64,000 bases of DNA, taken from Gracilaria gracilis. Its lineage: Eukaryota; Rhodophyta; Florideophyceae; Gracilariales; Gracilariaceae. Made by a program: the position numbers and the translations under genes. Below, one piece after another: positions 41,942 to 52,919 of the stretch. Within the stretch, counting starts at the first letter, position 1. Each line of letters opens with the position of its first letter. The notes beneath the pieces are model-generated. The model was not told the DNA's origin. It worked only from the letters and a program-made list of their open reading frames with translations, and searched no databases. The stretch covers positions 496,001 through 560,000 of the forward strand of contig JARGSG010000224.1 in NCBI GenBank assembly GCA_030374805.1. The letters are read 5' to 3'.

Positions 41942-44728
41942 TCAGCTTTCTGCAAGTAAGGCGCTAACATATGCGTTCTTTCTACTAAGCACTTTGTTTC
42001 TCAATGCCCGAGCGGAAACCAAAGATGCTTTTTCTTCGGCTTCTGTAGAAAATGGGAGCTCCTTGACTTCCGCTAAGAATTCATTAATTAGTTTCTGACC
42101 ACATTCCCGTTCTTCGTCTGTTACATTTGCAAGCTTAACTCGCTTGCGCGGGGCGCTAAAGCCCTCAAGTTCTGTAGCTTTCCGCTTGGCGGCCTCAACC
42201 ACCGCAGAAGGAAAATGCGCCATTTCCGCAACATTCACACCAAAGCTCTGGTCACAAGCACCTGGCTGGACCTCATAAAGAAACGTCAATTTGTTGCTAG
42301 ATGGTTCCGTGAAAGCTGAGACATGGACGTTTCGCACTGAACCAACGTCCTTTTCGAGCGATGTGAGCTCATAAAAGTGAGTGGCAAACAAGCAAACACA
42401 TTGGATCTTGGATGCAATATGTCTACTGATAGCGTATGCCAATCCATATCCGTCCATTGTGCCCGTTCCGCGTCCTAATTCATCAATAATGACGAGTGAC
42501 TTGGACGTGGCCGACTTCAGAATTGCTGCCGTCTCTAGCATTTCAGACATAAATGTAGAGATCGCGCGGTGCTGGTTGTCTCCAGCGCCGACTCGCGCAA
42601 AAATTCTGTCGGTTATGGGGATCTCAGCATGAGTAGCCGGCACGAAAGAACCAACGTGCGCCATCAGAGTCAGAATACCAGCACTTCGGATGTATGTAGA
42701 CTTTCCACCCATATTTGGTCCGGTCACTAGCAGCAGCGAGCCTCCTGTCTGACCCTCCCCAGCTGCAGTTTCACCTCGCGTCAGATTTATGTCGTTCGAT
42801 ACGAACACTGATGCGTCTATCAAGTTTTCTTCAACAATGGGATGCCTGGCGCCCTTGATCACCAAACTTGAACCAGCTGCCTTTATCTCAGGACGGCAAT
42901 ACTCACCCCTCCCTTCGGCCGCAACTGTAGCAAACGCACAAAGCACATCGACCTCGGCAATGATTGCTGAAGTGTCCAAAAACACCTCAATGTACGTCCC
43001 AGCAACGTCGAGTGTCTTGATGCGCATCTCGCTTTCTCGTTCGTGGTATTGACCAGCAATCTCTTGGTATGCAGAAGAAAGTCTTTGCAATCCTCTGGTT
43101 TGAAATCGGACGCCATCCTTTCTGGTTTCCAACACTATAAACTGTTTCTTACCACGAATAAGCTTCTCTTCCTTGCGAGTGAGTCGGAAAATGTAGCCCA
43201 GATTATCCTTTCGCTCGAGCTTGAGTGAGTCATTCTTCAATCCAGAAATAGAGTTCATGCATTTCTGATACTCAGTATCTATGTCACCAAGGATATTATC
43301 TTGTTGTTCTCGCAGTTCTTGGAGGTCAGGATGAACGGAGGGGCTGAGCACAAACTCCCCGTTTTCAATTTGCTCCAGATCGATAGTGGTTTCCACTAAT
43401 GCCTCGAAGTTGGCCAGTTCCGCTACCAGTTTTCGAAGAGGATCAGAAAAACGCTCCTTCAACAATGTGTTTCGATCATCACTAATAAGCTCATCACATA
43501 GGAACGGAAGACGAATAGAACATTGATAGAGCCGAACGACATCCTGCAGAGAGGCCTTAGCACCTTGGTTCTTTGTAAATCGTGTACAAAGGACGTTCAA
43601 ATCCGGTAATTTGTTTATGTGGTCGTCAAGAATCGCTTCACGAAGACGTTGATTGCGTAGAAACGCATCGACGATGTTCAATCGTTCATTGATAGCGTCG
43701 ACATCCTGCAAGGGTTGAGAAAGCCATCTACGCAACAAACGAGAACCCATAGCGCTCTTTGTCTTCTTCATGAGTCCAAACAAACTGGCTCTGTGACCAC
43801 CATCGCCCGGATAAGGGAGTATATTCAGAGCCCGAATAGCAGCATTGTCAAGATGCATATACGCAGACGTGGTAAGTTGTTTCATCTTGACCTTACCCTC
43901 TCGACTGGTATCTCTTAACAGACCAGTGTATTCAATGATGGCACTGATGGCCGACACAACTACTGGCGTATCTAAGAAGTTGGAAATAGTATGCTTTGAA
44001 CCGACGAGTTTCTCCAAATCCGATGGCACATCTGCTGGATTGAATGAACGTTTCTTAAGAGAGGTGCTTGCAACGCCGCATTTCGTGAGCACATCGTGGA
44101 ACTTAGCCATCTCAAAATCAGAAGCGTCCGAGTCACAAAATAGTGTCTCTCTTGCATTTGTCGCGACGATGATTGTCTCCAGGTTTGAGAAGGAATCATC
44201 TTCCATGACATGCACTACAGAAAGCGAAGAAGAGGCCTCATCCCATGAGCATACGCCCATAAGTCGCTGCCCTTTCTGTCTGACGATTCGAATGCTGATG
44301 ACAGATCCATCATCCAAGGTAGCGCTTCGAGAATCGCCCAACCATGACTCCAAAGAAGAAAGATTACCCGGCGAAGCATCCATTCTAGAGACAATACGAC
44401 CATCTGTACAAACGCCCCATACATGTATCTTGAGACCATTCTGTAAGGCTATTGAGGCAAGTGTACGGGCGGTGCGTACGTCAAAATGTAAAGTGGGGAG
44501 AGGCGGTGATGCTGGAAGATCTGATGGGGTATGAAAATCATTTGGGAGGAACCGTGCCGCTCGTTGGGTATGGATGGGGCCGTGTACGGAATATTGGTTG
44601 TTCCGGTGCTCGAAGAGAGCTAGCGTGGATTCAGACTTTAAGGCGGAACTGGCTGCGCGGGCGAAGCGGGTGAGTGTGGCGGAAGAATCCAGTTGAAGGG
44701 CGGCAGCCGTGGGGTTGTCGGCGGTCAT
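41942..44728 (-). CDS. MSH2: DNA mismatch repair protein MSH2
   Basis: Starting at MTADNPTAAALQLD the protein has 928 residues, close to the usual ~930. The frame continues upstream to 44911, but those residues look like untranslated sequence. The N-terminal mismatch-binding domain has LALFEHRNNQYSVHGP, the MSH2 version that lacks the Phe-x-Glu of MSH6. The clamp and lever regions follow. The ATPase domain has GPNMGGKSTYIRS (Walker A, near residue 671), DELGRGTGTMDGYG (Walker B and signature) and ATHFYELT. MSH2 pairs with MSH6 or MSH3 to recognise mismatches. The signature differs from the common GRGTSTYDG in having Gly and Met, and the preceding block reads GAGDNQHRAISTFM instead of GAGDSQLRGVSTFM, mild divergence that leaves the nucleotide-contact motifs in place. 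Confidence 0.94.
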   Translation of the reverse strand: MTADNPTAAALQLDSSATLTRFARAASSALKSESTLALFEHRNNQYSVHGPIHTQRAARFLPNDFHTPSDLPASPPLPTLHFDVRTARTLASIALQNGLKIHVWGVCTDGRIVSRMDASPGNLSSLESWLGDSRSATLDDGSVISIRIVRQKGQRLMGVCSWDEASSSLSVVHVMEDDSFSNLETIIVATNARETLFCDSDASDFEMAKFHDVLTKCGVASTSLKKRSFNPADVPSDLEKLVGSKHTISNFLDTPVVVSAISAIIEYTGLLRDTSREGKVKMKQLTTSAYMHLDNAAIRALNILPYPGDGGHRASLFGLMKKTKSAMGSRLLRRWLSQPLQDVDAINERLNIVDAFLRNQRLREAILDDHINKLPDLNVLCTRFTKNQGAKASLQDVVRLYQCSIRLPFLCDELISDDRNTLLKERFSDPLRKLVAELANFEALVETTIDLEQIENGEFVLSPSVHPDLQELREQQDNILGDIDTEYQKCMNSISGLKNDSLKLERKDNLGYIFRLTRKEEKLIRGKKQFIVLETRKDGVRFQTRGLQRLSSAYQEIAGQYHERESEMRIKTLDVAGTYIEVFLDTSAIIAEVDVLCAFATVAAEGRGEYCRPEIKAAGSSLVIKGARHPIVEENLIDASVFVSNDINLTRGETAAGEGQTGGSLLLVTGPNMGGKSTYIRSAGILTLMAHVGSFVPATHAEIPITDRIFARVGAGDNQHRAISTFMSEMLETAAILKSATSKSLVIIDELGRGTGTMDGYGLAYAISRHIASKIQCVCLFATHFYELTSLEKDVGSVRNVHVSAFTEPSSNKLTFLYEVQPGACDQSFGVNVAEMAHFPSAVVEAAKRKATELEGFSAPRKRVKLANVTDEERECGQKLINEFLAEVKELPFSTEAEEKASLVSARALRNKVLSRKNAYVSALLAES

Positions 44729-45883
44729 GTCGGATGTAGAGGTTTGAGAGAGTGAGAGGTGTGGACTGTGCCGATGGTGGGATAGGTGGATGGGCGCGGA
44801 GGTGAGCGAAAGTGGCGGATGAGCGAAACTGCAAGCGTAGATGTTTCGGTCCGAAACATGAACACTAGCATTTTGGCGCCAATGAGTTTTCAATGTATAC
44901 CACGTGTACACGTTGAAACTTTTGTGATTTACAGTAACTTCTTCACAACAATATTATTGTGTTCTTTTCCCTCGTGTGTAGTCACGTACCGTGACGGCTA
45001 GATAACGTAATACCTGTAGATCAAAATGGGTGGCGGTACGTACTGCGCACGTGGCGTGACGAAAACAATACTGTAATGTAAAGATGTGGACAGGATCAGC
45101 GTTGATCAGCGCCCTCGTGCCATTTGAGATTTTTGTTCTTTGCGTTTGTTCCGCTCCAGGTTTCGCTTCTGCTCCTCGTCGCAATAATCGCAGGAACTTG
45201 GGCACCCTCGTTCTTGTTCTACAGCTACCAACGGTAGCCAGATATAAATGCCTGGCTTATACAATTGAACCAGAGGATTCCATACCCAACGCACTTGCCA
45301 ACGTAGGCAACACTGTACCGTTGGAAAAACACAGCAACACATGTTACGGACTTTACTCGTCCACAGGGTGGTTGCGTCTGTCACTCCATGACTTCTCAAT
45401 GATTGGGCAAAATAAGGATGGGCAGCCAATCCTGGAGCCTTTACAATGACATTGTAAACATTGTTTAGATACGGCATACGAACGAACGAACAGCATACCC
45501 GCCGTCACCGCCACCCGCTCTCAACACAAGTGTCTGAGACAACGAGCGTGGCAGCGTTCCCCTTGGGTAGGTAGCGTTCGCTACTGACCAATAGATGAAG
45601 TAAGAGCGCTACAGTTATCGAGCTAATCTGACGGATAAAACTATGCACTATCCTGTAAGGCTACCGATGTAGTCACGTCCTGTTGCTGTTGCTGTTGCTG
45701 TATCTAAGTTACGACGGTACATGGATTATCGGCGAGAATAAGAGTGGCACCAGTTTTGTTTTCGCCGTTGGCCGCACAGCACCACTTACCACTTGTCGCT
45801 TACTTCGCAGGGTCGCACTTCTTCATCTGCTTTGAAGTTTACTCGCCTCATCAGCACAAGCCCTCGTGCATGTTAATTTCATC
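44729..45883. other. divergent intergenic region between MSH2 and the phosphatase gene
   Basis: No secure gene. A - strand frame at 45106-45477 ends with a charged tail (EEQKRNLERNKRKEQKSQMA) that looks coding and could be the last exon of a small unrecognised gene. A short CTGTTG tandem tract lies near 45678-45702. Confidence 0.4.
45106..45477 (-). CDS. possible small gene or terminal exon, unrecognised
   Basis: A 123-residue frame. The first two thirds is rich in Cys, Trp and Val and does not look like a folded protein. The C-terminal ~35 residues, CPSSCDYCDEEQKRNLERNK and onward, combine a Cys-x3-Cys-x2-Cys cluster with a highly charged helix, as in small zinc-binding or ribosome-associated proteins. 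The true gene may be spliced, with only this tail real. No family is assigned. Confidence 0.25.
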   Translation of the reverse strand: MPYLNNVYNVIVKAPGLAAHPYFAQSLRSHGVTDATTLWTSKVRNMCCCVFPTVQCCLRWQVRWVWNPLVQLYKPGIYIWLPLVAVEQERGCPSSCDYCDEEQKRNLERNKRKEQKSQMARGR

Positions 45884-48553
45884 ATGCAATTCGGTATCTT
45901 CCTTCTTGCTTCTGCTGCACTCTGTGCGTCCGTCTTTGCTCTACAGAGGCCTGAACGCCATTTTGGATGTCCACCTGGCAAGAATGTGTGCATTTACCCC
46001 ATTGATGATGCTAACTTGCAATGCGAAACATTCTTTGATTTCCAAGTCGCTCTCCACGTGCCTATTGGTGATACAATTGACCAAGCACTCCGTCAGACTC
46101 TGGACATAAGGATAACTCTCCCGTCTGGTGATGTTCTCACCCCGGAGAAGCTTTTCAGCAAGGAAGCAGAGCTCAGGAATTGGACGTTTGTCGCTGGTCA
46201 ATCTGGTGGAGGCATCCTTGGAATCTTGCAAAGTCAGCTTGGCGCCGGCACACTTGGAGACCTATTGAACCGACCTGATGCAGGGGTCCTTCAAGCACTT
46301 TTGAGTCAAGCTGGTGCAGATGGCCTTGGAGCCCTTTTGGGTCAAGTTGGTGCAGGTGATATTGGAGCACTCTTGCGTCAGGCTGGCGGAGCGGATCTTG
46401 GAGCGCTCTTGAGTCAGGCTGGCGGAGCGGATCTTGGAGCGCTCTTGAGTCAGGCTGGCGGAGCGGATCTTGGAGCGCTCTTAGATCAGGCTGGCGGAGC
46501 GGATCTTGGAGCGCTCTTAGATCAGGCTGGCGGAGCGGATCTTGGAGCGCTCTTAGGTCAGGTTGGTGGTGATCTTGGGGCGCTATTGAGCCAAGTTGGT
46601 GGAGGAAGCCTTGGAGCACTTGTGAATCAGGCCGGTGGAGGTTCAATTGGTTCCTCTGGAAGTCCGCGTGCTCCATCTTCCGAAAGTTTCCAATCCTATG
46701 CTCTTATGTACCGTAACGTGATGATTGATAGGAAGTTCGGTAAGGGTCCTGTGAAGGTCACCGTTACTGCACGTGGTGTTACTACCGAAGTTACCTACAC
46801 CTTGCGCAAGCCAACAAAGAGGCGTGCCAAGAATGTCGTTCTCCTCATCGGAGACGGTATGTCCCTTCCTATGATGGCCGCGGCCCGTCTTGTATCCCGC
46901 GGTATGGTGCACGGTAAATACAATGATCTTCTTCATATGGAACAGTTGCCATTCTTCGGGCTCCTGAGTCCTGCTGGTGTTGACTCTATCATTACTGATT
47001 CCGCCAATTCCGCTACCTCCATGAACACTGGGCAGAAGTCTTCCGGTGATGCCCTCGGTGTGTATGCTGATTCTGGAGATGACGACTTTGGTCACCCGAA
47101 ACAGGAGACCATTGCTGAGTACATCAAGCGCAAGTTCGGCATGTCTGTGGGTGTTGTGACTACGTCAGAGATTCAGGACGCCACTCCGGCCGCTGTGTGG
47201 GCTCACGTTCGTCGTCGTGCTGAGAAGGCTGCTATCACTTCTCAGGCTATCAACGGCTGCAGGGATTGCGTATTGGCTGTACGGCCGGATGTTATCATGG
47301 GAGGCGGGGGTAGGTTCTTCCAGCCGGCCCTCTCCGTCGATGGCTCCGATATTTATTCTAACTTTTCCGCAATTGGATACACCGTCACGCACACTCGCGC
47401 CGAGATGTTAGCTGCCGCTGAAGATGAGACGACTGAGAAGCTTCTCACTGTATCTCATAACAGTGACATGGAGGTCTGGCTTGATAGAAATGTATATACT
47501 GATAACCTTAATAATGCCGGGAACTCTCCCACAGTTAATGGTCCAGCCCCGACCGATCAGCCTAATCTAGATGAGATGGTTATGTCCGCAATTAAGGTGC
47601 TCTCCAGAAACGAGAAAGGGTTCTACCTCATGGTTGAGGCAGCCTCTATTGACAAGTCTGCCCATCCGCTCGATGTGCCGCGCACTCTTTCTGATCTAAT
47701 TGAATTAGACAACACTGTCAGCAAGGTTAAGAAATGGGTCAAGGAGAACGGTGACGACACCCTCATTATCGCTACATCTGATCACGGTCATGGTTTCGAT
47801 GTTTTTGGTACTGTCGATACCAAGATTTGGGGCGATGCTGTCGTGGCCAGCGAGGAGAACCCTGTCGCTGATGTCGACAACTACTGTGGCGCCGTGGTTG
47901 CGAACGACGGCACTGTCTTCAATGCGTCTGTGGAAGAGACTTCCGGTATGACTATTCGGGAATCTAACCGTGCTCGCCGCACTGCTATTGGTACCTTCGC
48001 AGATGCTGGATACCCGGATTATGTTGACAGTGATGGTGACGGTTTCCCGGACACCTGGGATGTCCGCACTACACTTGCGGCGGGTATGAACAATTTCCCT
48101 GACCACACTGAGGACTACAGGGTTTCTACTTCTATCAAGATTCCGGCCGTTCTCACTCGTGCTGGTTTCCTTAACAATCCGGCTGATGATCCGAACGGTA
48201 TTTTCCTGTCTGGCAACCTTGGTCCGATTTTCAACACCGGCGTCCATACCATGCAGGACGTTGGTGTATTTGGATATGGTCCGGGGGCTGACAAGGTTCG
48301 CGGTATAATGGACAATACTGAGATCTTCCATATCATTGCGTCAGCCCTTGGCTTCGGTACCGACGGTGAGTTGGACACTGACGAGCATCTCTACAGTGAT
48401 GTCGTGAAATGCAGAAACGACGGTGAAGTATGTCATTGTGGCCTTGCAAAGAAGAGATACGCCTGCGCCTGTATGAGAAATGGTCCTAGATCATTCGTAT
48501 TACCCAGTACCAAGCTTTGCTACATCAAGGATGGCAGCGTGATGCCAATGTAG
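45884..48553 (+). CDS. secreted alkaline phosphatase with 13-residue tandem repeats
   Basis: From MQFGIFLLASAALCASVFAL, a clear signal peptide, the protein has 889 residues. An upstream in-frame ATG (45866) would bury the signal. Residues ~105-255 are tandem copies of a 13-residue unit, QAGGADLGALLSQ-like. The phosphatase domain begins at about residue 315 with NVVLLIGDGMS (metal-binding Asp). The nucleophile region is ITDSANSATSMNTG (Ser at about 372), and ATSDHGHGFDVFG supplies C-terminal metal ligands. DSDGDGFPDTWD near residue 715 is a calcium-binding loop of EF-hand or thrombospondin-3 type. The tail is Cys-rich (CRNDGEVCHCGLAKKRYACA). It probably acts outside the cell to release phosphate from organic phosphates. 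The active-site Ser context is typical of the PhoA superfamily. Confidence 0.9.
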   Translation: MQFGIFLLASAALCASVFALQRPERHFGCPPGKNVCIYPIDDANLQCETFFDFQVALHVPIGDTIDQALRQTLDIRITLPSGDVLTPEKLFSKEAELRNWTFVAGQSGGGILGILQSQLGAGTLGDLLNRPDAGVLQALLSQAGADGLGALLGQVGAGDIGALLRQAGGADLGALLSQAGGADLGALLSQAGGADLGALLDQAGGADLGALLDQAGGADLGALLGQVGGDLGALLSQVGGGSLGALVNQAGGGSIGSSGSPRAPSSESFQSYALMYRNVMIDRKFGKGPVKVTVTARGVTTEVTYTLRKPTKRRAKNVVLLIGDGMSLPMMAAARLVSRGMVHGKYNDLLHMEQLPFFGLLSPAGVDSIITDSANSATSMNTGQKSSGDALGVYADSGDDDFGHPKQETIAEYIKRKFGMSVGVVTTSEIQDATPAAVWAHVRRRAEKAAITSQAINGCRDCVLAVRPDVIMGGGGRFFQPALSVDGSDIYSNFSAIGYTVTHTRAEMLAAAEDETTEKLLTVSHNSDMEVWLDRNVYTDNLNNAGNSPTVNGPAPTDQPNLDEMVMSAIKVLSRNEKGFYLMVEAASIDKSAHPLDVPRTLSDLIELDNTVSKVKKWVKENGDDTLIIATSDHGHGFDVFGTVDTKIWGDAVVASEENPVADVDNYCGAVVANDGTVFNASVEETSGMTIRESNRARRTAIGTFADAGYPDYVDSDGDGFPDTWDVRTTLAAGMNNFPDHTEDYRVSTSIKIPAVLTRAGFLNNPADDPNGIFLSGNLGPIFNTGVHTMQDVGVFGYGPGADKVRGIMDNTEIFHIIASALGFGTDGELDTDEHLYSDVVKCRNDGEVCHCGLAKKRYACACMRNGPRSFVLPSTKLCYIKDGSVMPM
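46225..46640 (+). repeat. 39-bp tandem repeat inside the phosphatase gene
   Basis: About ten to eleven units. The central five or so, near 46370-46560, are almost identical at DNA level (unit beginning GGAGCGCTCTTGAGTCAGGC), while the outer ones are diverged. The unit keeps the reading frame and encodes the 13-residue repeat. Uniform central copies point to recent expansion. Confidence 0.9.
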
Positions 48554-50121
48554 TGCTCTCTTCGGAAACCAATTCTACGCAACAGGGTGCGTACTGCGAC
48601 GGAATATTTCCCAACACAGAAAAGTGTTCTATATACAAGGGTAGTGTTTCTGTACTTTTTCGTTCTTATTCTATATGTCCTCCTCTATCATTGTTTCACC
48701 TAAGTTGCCTTGTCGTGAGGATCAGTTTTCTGATGTAAAAAGTTAACTTTCTTGAGTTGAGTTGCATTGAACTGTCCAGAAAGGCCAACATACGTGATTA
48801 CATGCTTGTTTTTGGCCAATCCCCTTTACGTGTTCTGCGTACACAGAAAAAATATGTGTTTATCGTGAACAAAATGTTCTATGGAGCAACAGCGGAAGCA
48901 GCCGTTCTACACCCTCGCAAACGGAAATGCGATACGCATCGCGTACAGACGCTCTAATCACGCAACTTGTTTTATTCGAGAGAGAAAAAGAGAGAGAGAG
49001 AGCATCACACGCAGATTGAGTTTCTGAAGGACAGTGGCGAGATACGCAGAGCGGAGGTCACCCTTGCTCAGTTCTATACGTTTGCGTTACATCCTGTTGC
49101 GACTTTCCTTGGCGACAAAATTTGTCGCTGCGAGTGCCCTACACGTCCTAAGGAAGATGCTGAACATGTAGTATTGTGCTGCCCGCTAACGAACTCCTCA
49201 AGGCGAGAAGAACTATCGAGTAAGGCAGAACGACGTCATAAGTAAGTTAGAGAGTTGAGTAGACAGTGGCCACCGAAGTTTTTGGACTTCCTGAGGAAAG
49301 AAAGCTTTGTTTAAAAAAACATTTCCTTTGAACTGTCTAGGAATAGAAGAATTAAAGCCACAAAGAAAGAGAGAGAGAGACCACAGGCAGAACTTCTGCA
49401 GAAGACGAGAAGTACAGTACATTATATACGTTCGCTAACGTTCAGGGAACGCTAACCTTCTAACTTTACAGGTAGTATAGTGTAGCGGGGAACGTAACGT
49501 TTCCTTGTAACGCTTGCTTTGGAGTCCAAAGTTTGGACTTCGCAGTCTGAACTCCCTAGGATTGTTGTGGACGTCATTTTCGTAGCTAAACAGAAAAAAA
49601 AAAGCGGGTGGTGCATAGATTTTTCTTGTGCGGGCAACCACCAGTCACTGGCCCTGTATTATAGGGTTGCCAGAGTTGGTGTACCCTTGTATAAATATTT
49701 TTAGCGGTGTAGATAGTTATTCTGTATTTCCGCATTTTGGGGTGTAAAAAGTTCCGGACTGGAAGCGTTGCTCTAACCGGACGGGCCCTGATCTCGGCGT
49801 TTTTGTCGAAGCCGGCTTTCGGGTAACCCAGCCTGCGAATCTAGTATATTACGGAGCACATTCCCCCCACCGTCGGATGGCCCTTCCTTCGTACTGGTGA
49901 TGCTTGGCATATAAGGGCATGTTAAAGGAATGAGTACACAAACCTACAGCTGTACCTGTACGTGACTCGTACGACGTGCTCTCAAGTCATAGAGAGTCCT
50001 TCGTGCTTCGCTCAGTCGAAAACATTTGACATAGATCCGCGCTCCTGGGAGTTTGAGCATCCATCATCGATTCGAAATCTAAGGCTGCGTACCCTTTTCT
50101 CCCACATCAACGTATATCAAA
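48554..50121. other. intergenic region containing a LINE 3'-end relic
   Basis: Apart from the LINE tail at about 48967-49385 no gene is recognised. GA-rich simple repeats flank that relic. The right 700 bases hold only short frames and the promoter of the Deg gene. Confidence 0.45.
48967..49385 (+). mobile_element. 3'-end relic of a LINE-type retrotransposon
   Basis: The frame contains LAQFYTFALHPVATFLGDKI then CRCECPTRPKEDAEHVVLCC and PLTNSSRREEL. The C-x-C ... E-D-x-E-H-V-x-x-x-C-P pattern is the Cys/His tail after the reverse transcriptase of many LINEs. A following segment reads LSRQWPPKFLDFLRKESF. A related copy lies at about 58880-59115. GA-rich simple repeats occur on both sides (about 48980-49000 and 49368-49380). 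The reverse transcriptase itself is missing, so this is a 5'-truncated copy. Confidence 0.6.
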
Positions 50122-51932
50122 ATGGCACCAGCTTTCTTGAACTTTTCGCGCCCATCTTTCCTCTCCCGACCTCGTATTCGACAAGAGACGCAGCAACGGC
50201 GACCACCTTCTTCCCCGACGAAAACAAAGGCGCCACGGCAAACGCTGCAATCACCCGTGCCTCAAACACAAGTTCCGGTCACGCCACAGGCGAATAAGAA
50301 GCTCTCTATCGACTTCGTGCTGGATTCTGTGCTCAAGGTCTATTGCACACATTGTGAACCTAACTATGAATTGCCCTGGGCAATGACTGCTCAGCGTCAT
50401 TCCACAGCTTCCGCGTTTATCATATCGGGGCGTCGTATTCTGACGAATGCGCATGCTGTTGAACATCATACATCAGTGCGTTTGAAGAAGAGGTACTCAG
50501 ATGTCAGATATCATGCAAAAGTGGTCGCGATTGGTAACGAATGCGATATAGCTTTGCTACAGGTTGATGACAAAGAGTTTTGGGAGGAGTTCGAAGAATG
50601 TCACGATTCAAGCACTCTCCTACACCCCGGGCCTTTACCCGAGCTCCAGGACGCTGTTCGTGTTATTGGTTTCCCCTCTCCTGGGAACCAAATAAGCGTT
50701 ACGGCTGGCGTGTGCAGCAGAGTAGAAATGCAGCACTATGTTCATGGCCAGGACGAGTTGTTAGCTGTTCAGATTGATGCAGCGGTAAGTTTTCACGTCC
50801 CTTGATGCGATCTTGAAGTGTTCATAATACTAACGTTACACAACATCTGGGACTTAAAACAACAAAGATCAACCCAGGTAATAGTGGAGGTCCAGTGATT
50901 GATGAACAACTGCAAGTAATCGGTAAGATAGGACGTCTCCAACGCAAAAAGAAGGTGTGAACAACTTTCTACACAGGCTGCTAACCTACATATCGTATTT
51001 ACACAGGGATTGCATTCCAATCAGTTGATCCGTCTCATGCAGATTCCGTTGGGTATTTCATTCCTTTTTCTGTTGTTAACCATTTCCTAGATGACATTGC
51101 CAGACACAAGAGATACACGGGCTTCCCATTTTGCGGGTTTCATTGGCAAAAGATGGAAAATCCTTATCTGCGTCGTGCATATGGAATGAAGTCTGATACG
51201 TCTGGAATCCTCGTGAAGTGGGTTGCAGAAACAGTCGATGCTGCACGAGTCCTTCAGAAGGGCGATGTGGTCACACATATGGATGGGATAAGCATATCAA
51301 ACGCTGGTACCATACCTTTTCGACACGGGGAAAGAATCGATCTAGATTACATGGTGACAAGCAAGTTTTCCAATGATCCCGTTACCGTGACGTTCGAGAG
51401 GGATGGGAAGCAACATGAAGAATCATACAAGCTGTCAAGAATGCAGGACCACTGCCTCGTTCCGATTCATGACGCTCGTCACAACGAAAGACGGCAACCT
51501 GAATATGTGGTTTGCGGAGGGCTCGTGTTCCAATCTCTCAGTGAACCATTTTTGCGAGCTGTCTATGGACAGAATTGGTTATTCGATGCTCCAGTAGCCT
51601 TGGTGGAGCTATACTACAATGGAACAAAAACGAACGCGGGCCGTGTGGAAGTGGTGCTCCTTACTCAGATTTTGTCCGCAAGCTGTACGACCGGATATGA
51701 GACCGACAGTGAGCCTGACATTAGGGTGGTGCGAAAACTCAACTCCAAACCTGTTAACAGTTTAAAGCACCTTGCGGGCTTGTTGGATGCATGTCCTCGT
51801 GACGTCAGGGATCTTCACTTCGAAGTTGACAAAAATGACATTATCATAATTGATAAGCGTGCTGCAAGTGAAGAAGAACGCGCAATATTGGCGACATATT
51901 GCATACCGGCCGCACGCTCTTTAGGATCCTAG
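50122..51932 (+). CDS. Deg/HtrA-family serine protease with PDZ domain, three exons
   Basis: Exons 50122-50784, 50868-50922 and 51007-51932 are joined through introns with GTAAGT and GTAAGA donors and AAAG and ACAG acceptors, with matching phases, giving about 547 residues. The catalytic triad is visible: ILTNAHAVE (His ~109), ECDIALLQVD (Asp ~142) and NPGNSGGPV (Ser 227), the last encoded by the tiny middle exon. A PDZ domain follows (TSGILVKWVAETVDAARVLQ, then KGDVVTHMDG). The arrangement, with a long C-terminal second PDZ-like region, resembles plant Deg9-type nuclear or nucleolar proteases. The N-terminal ~55 residues are basic and Pro/Thr/Gln-rich and could be a nuclear or organellar signal. 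It degrades misfolded or specific target proteins. The 3' end converges with the next gene. Confidence 0.9.
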
Positions 51933-52178
51933 TAGCGACGGATTTCGAGGACACGAAAATGTTACATACTAAACACCTAACAAACACTGTATCTAGAGCG
52001 AAGAATAAACAGAATGAAGTTCAGAGAATTTGTTGTACCCACACAACCTCCTATGGTCGACTTCTATACACCTTGAAGAATGACATTGGCTCGCACATCT
52101 TCCAATGAGAACATTCTCATAGAATACAAACCATTTACAACAGAACTGACACAATCCCGAAGAGCAAAGTGTGGCTCT

Positions 52179-52919
52179 CTATTTTCTGGAACCCCGCAGA
52201 AATATGTCAACAATCATATTCTCTTCGAGCTCTATGCTTTCTGGCGTGTCACTGGGACCTACCTCCTCACCATCAAACTCCATATAGACTTTGCCTTGGT
52301 CCAGCCCAAAGTCGACGCAAAACTTGGGTAACAGCCTCCGCAACGGATCATTCGTACGCATTCTCACCTTCTTCACCTTGTCCCCGTGACGAGCCTTGAA
52401 TATAATCCCCTGGCATTTGCTTTTCTCACGCCGTCGTTTCTCTTCAGCTTGTTGTTCAGCGTCTCGCTTGCGGCTAAGCGCGGCCTCTCGCTCGAGACGC
52501 TCTTCTTCTTGTCTACGTATTGCCTCGTCTAGAGCTGTGTTATCCCTAGTTGACTCAGCAAGTACGCTTCTTGCTCTTTGTGCAGCAAGCAGTGCTTCTA
52601 AATCCTCTTGATCGACTTTGTCGCAGGCCGTGACAGTTACAACTTCGTCGTCATCAGAAATCTCGAACACAGTTTTGGGGGTCTTATCTGCGGTAACAAG
52701 CTTTTTCTGTGGAGGTTGAGAATCTTTCCGTGGCGGTCGACCTCTTGGCCGTTTGCGCTTGCGGGTGTTAGAGAAAGCCATGACATCGAAGTTGTCATCG
52801 TCATCGTCATCGTCATCGTCTTCACCGTTTTCGCCCTTCGTTAACTCGCCGTAGAACGACACGATTTTTGAACTCCCGTGACACAAAAGCTCTGTGTCAG
52901 AGTCTGGGTCGTCGAGCAT
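52179..52919 (-). CDS. protein with C-terminal SUMO-like (Rad60-SLD) domain
   Basis: Starting at MLDDPDSDTELLCHGSSKIV, 246 residues. The frame extends upstream to 52994, but the earlier residues have no support. The order is an acidic run of nine or so Asp (encoded by a GTCATC-type tract), a basic AT-hook-like stretch RKRKRPRGRPPRK, an acidic FEISDDDEVVTV (SUMO-interaction-like), a charged helix ~residues 110-170 rich in Glu/Arg, and a ubiquitin fold: IIFKARHGDKVKKVRMRTND, LPKFCVDFGLDQG and VDIFLRG. There is no C-terminal Gly-Gly, so it is not conjugated. This layout fits Rad60/NIP45/Esc2-like proteins, which act in SUMO-dependent genome maintenance. Only one SUMO-like domain is visible, so the exact orthology is uncertain. 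Confidence 0.78.
   Translation of the reverse strand: MLDDPDSDTELLCHGSSKIVSFYGELTKGENGEDDDDDDDDDNFDVMAFSNTRKRKRPRGRPPRKDSQPPQKKLVTADKTPKTVFEISDDDEVVTVTACDKVDQEDLEALLAAQRARSVLAESTRDNTALDEAIRRQEEERLEREAALSRKRDAEQQAEEKRRREKSKCQGIIFKARHGDKVKKVRMRTNDPLRRLLPKFCVDFGLDQGKVYMEFDGEEVGPSDTPESIELEENMIVDIFLRGSRK

Noticed and set aside
44729-44911. Longer MSH2 N-terminus
   Set aside because: His/Ser/Pro-rich residues with no family resemblance; the start at 44728 gives the usual MSH2 length.
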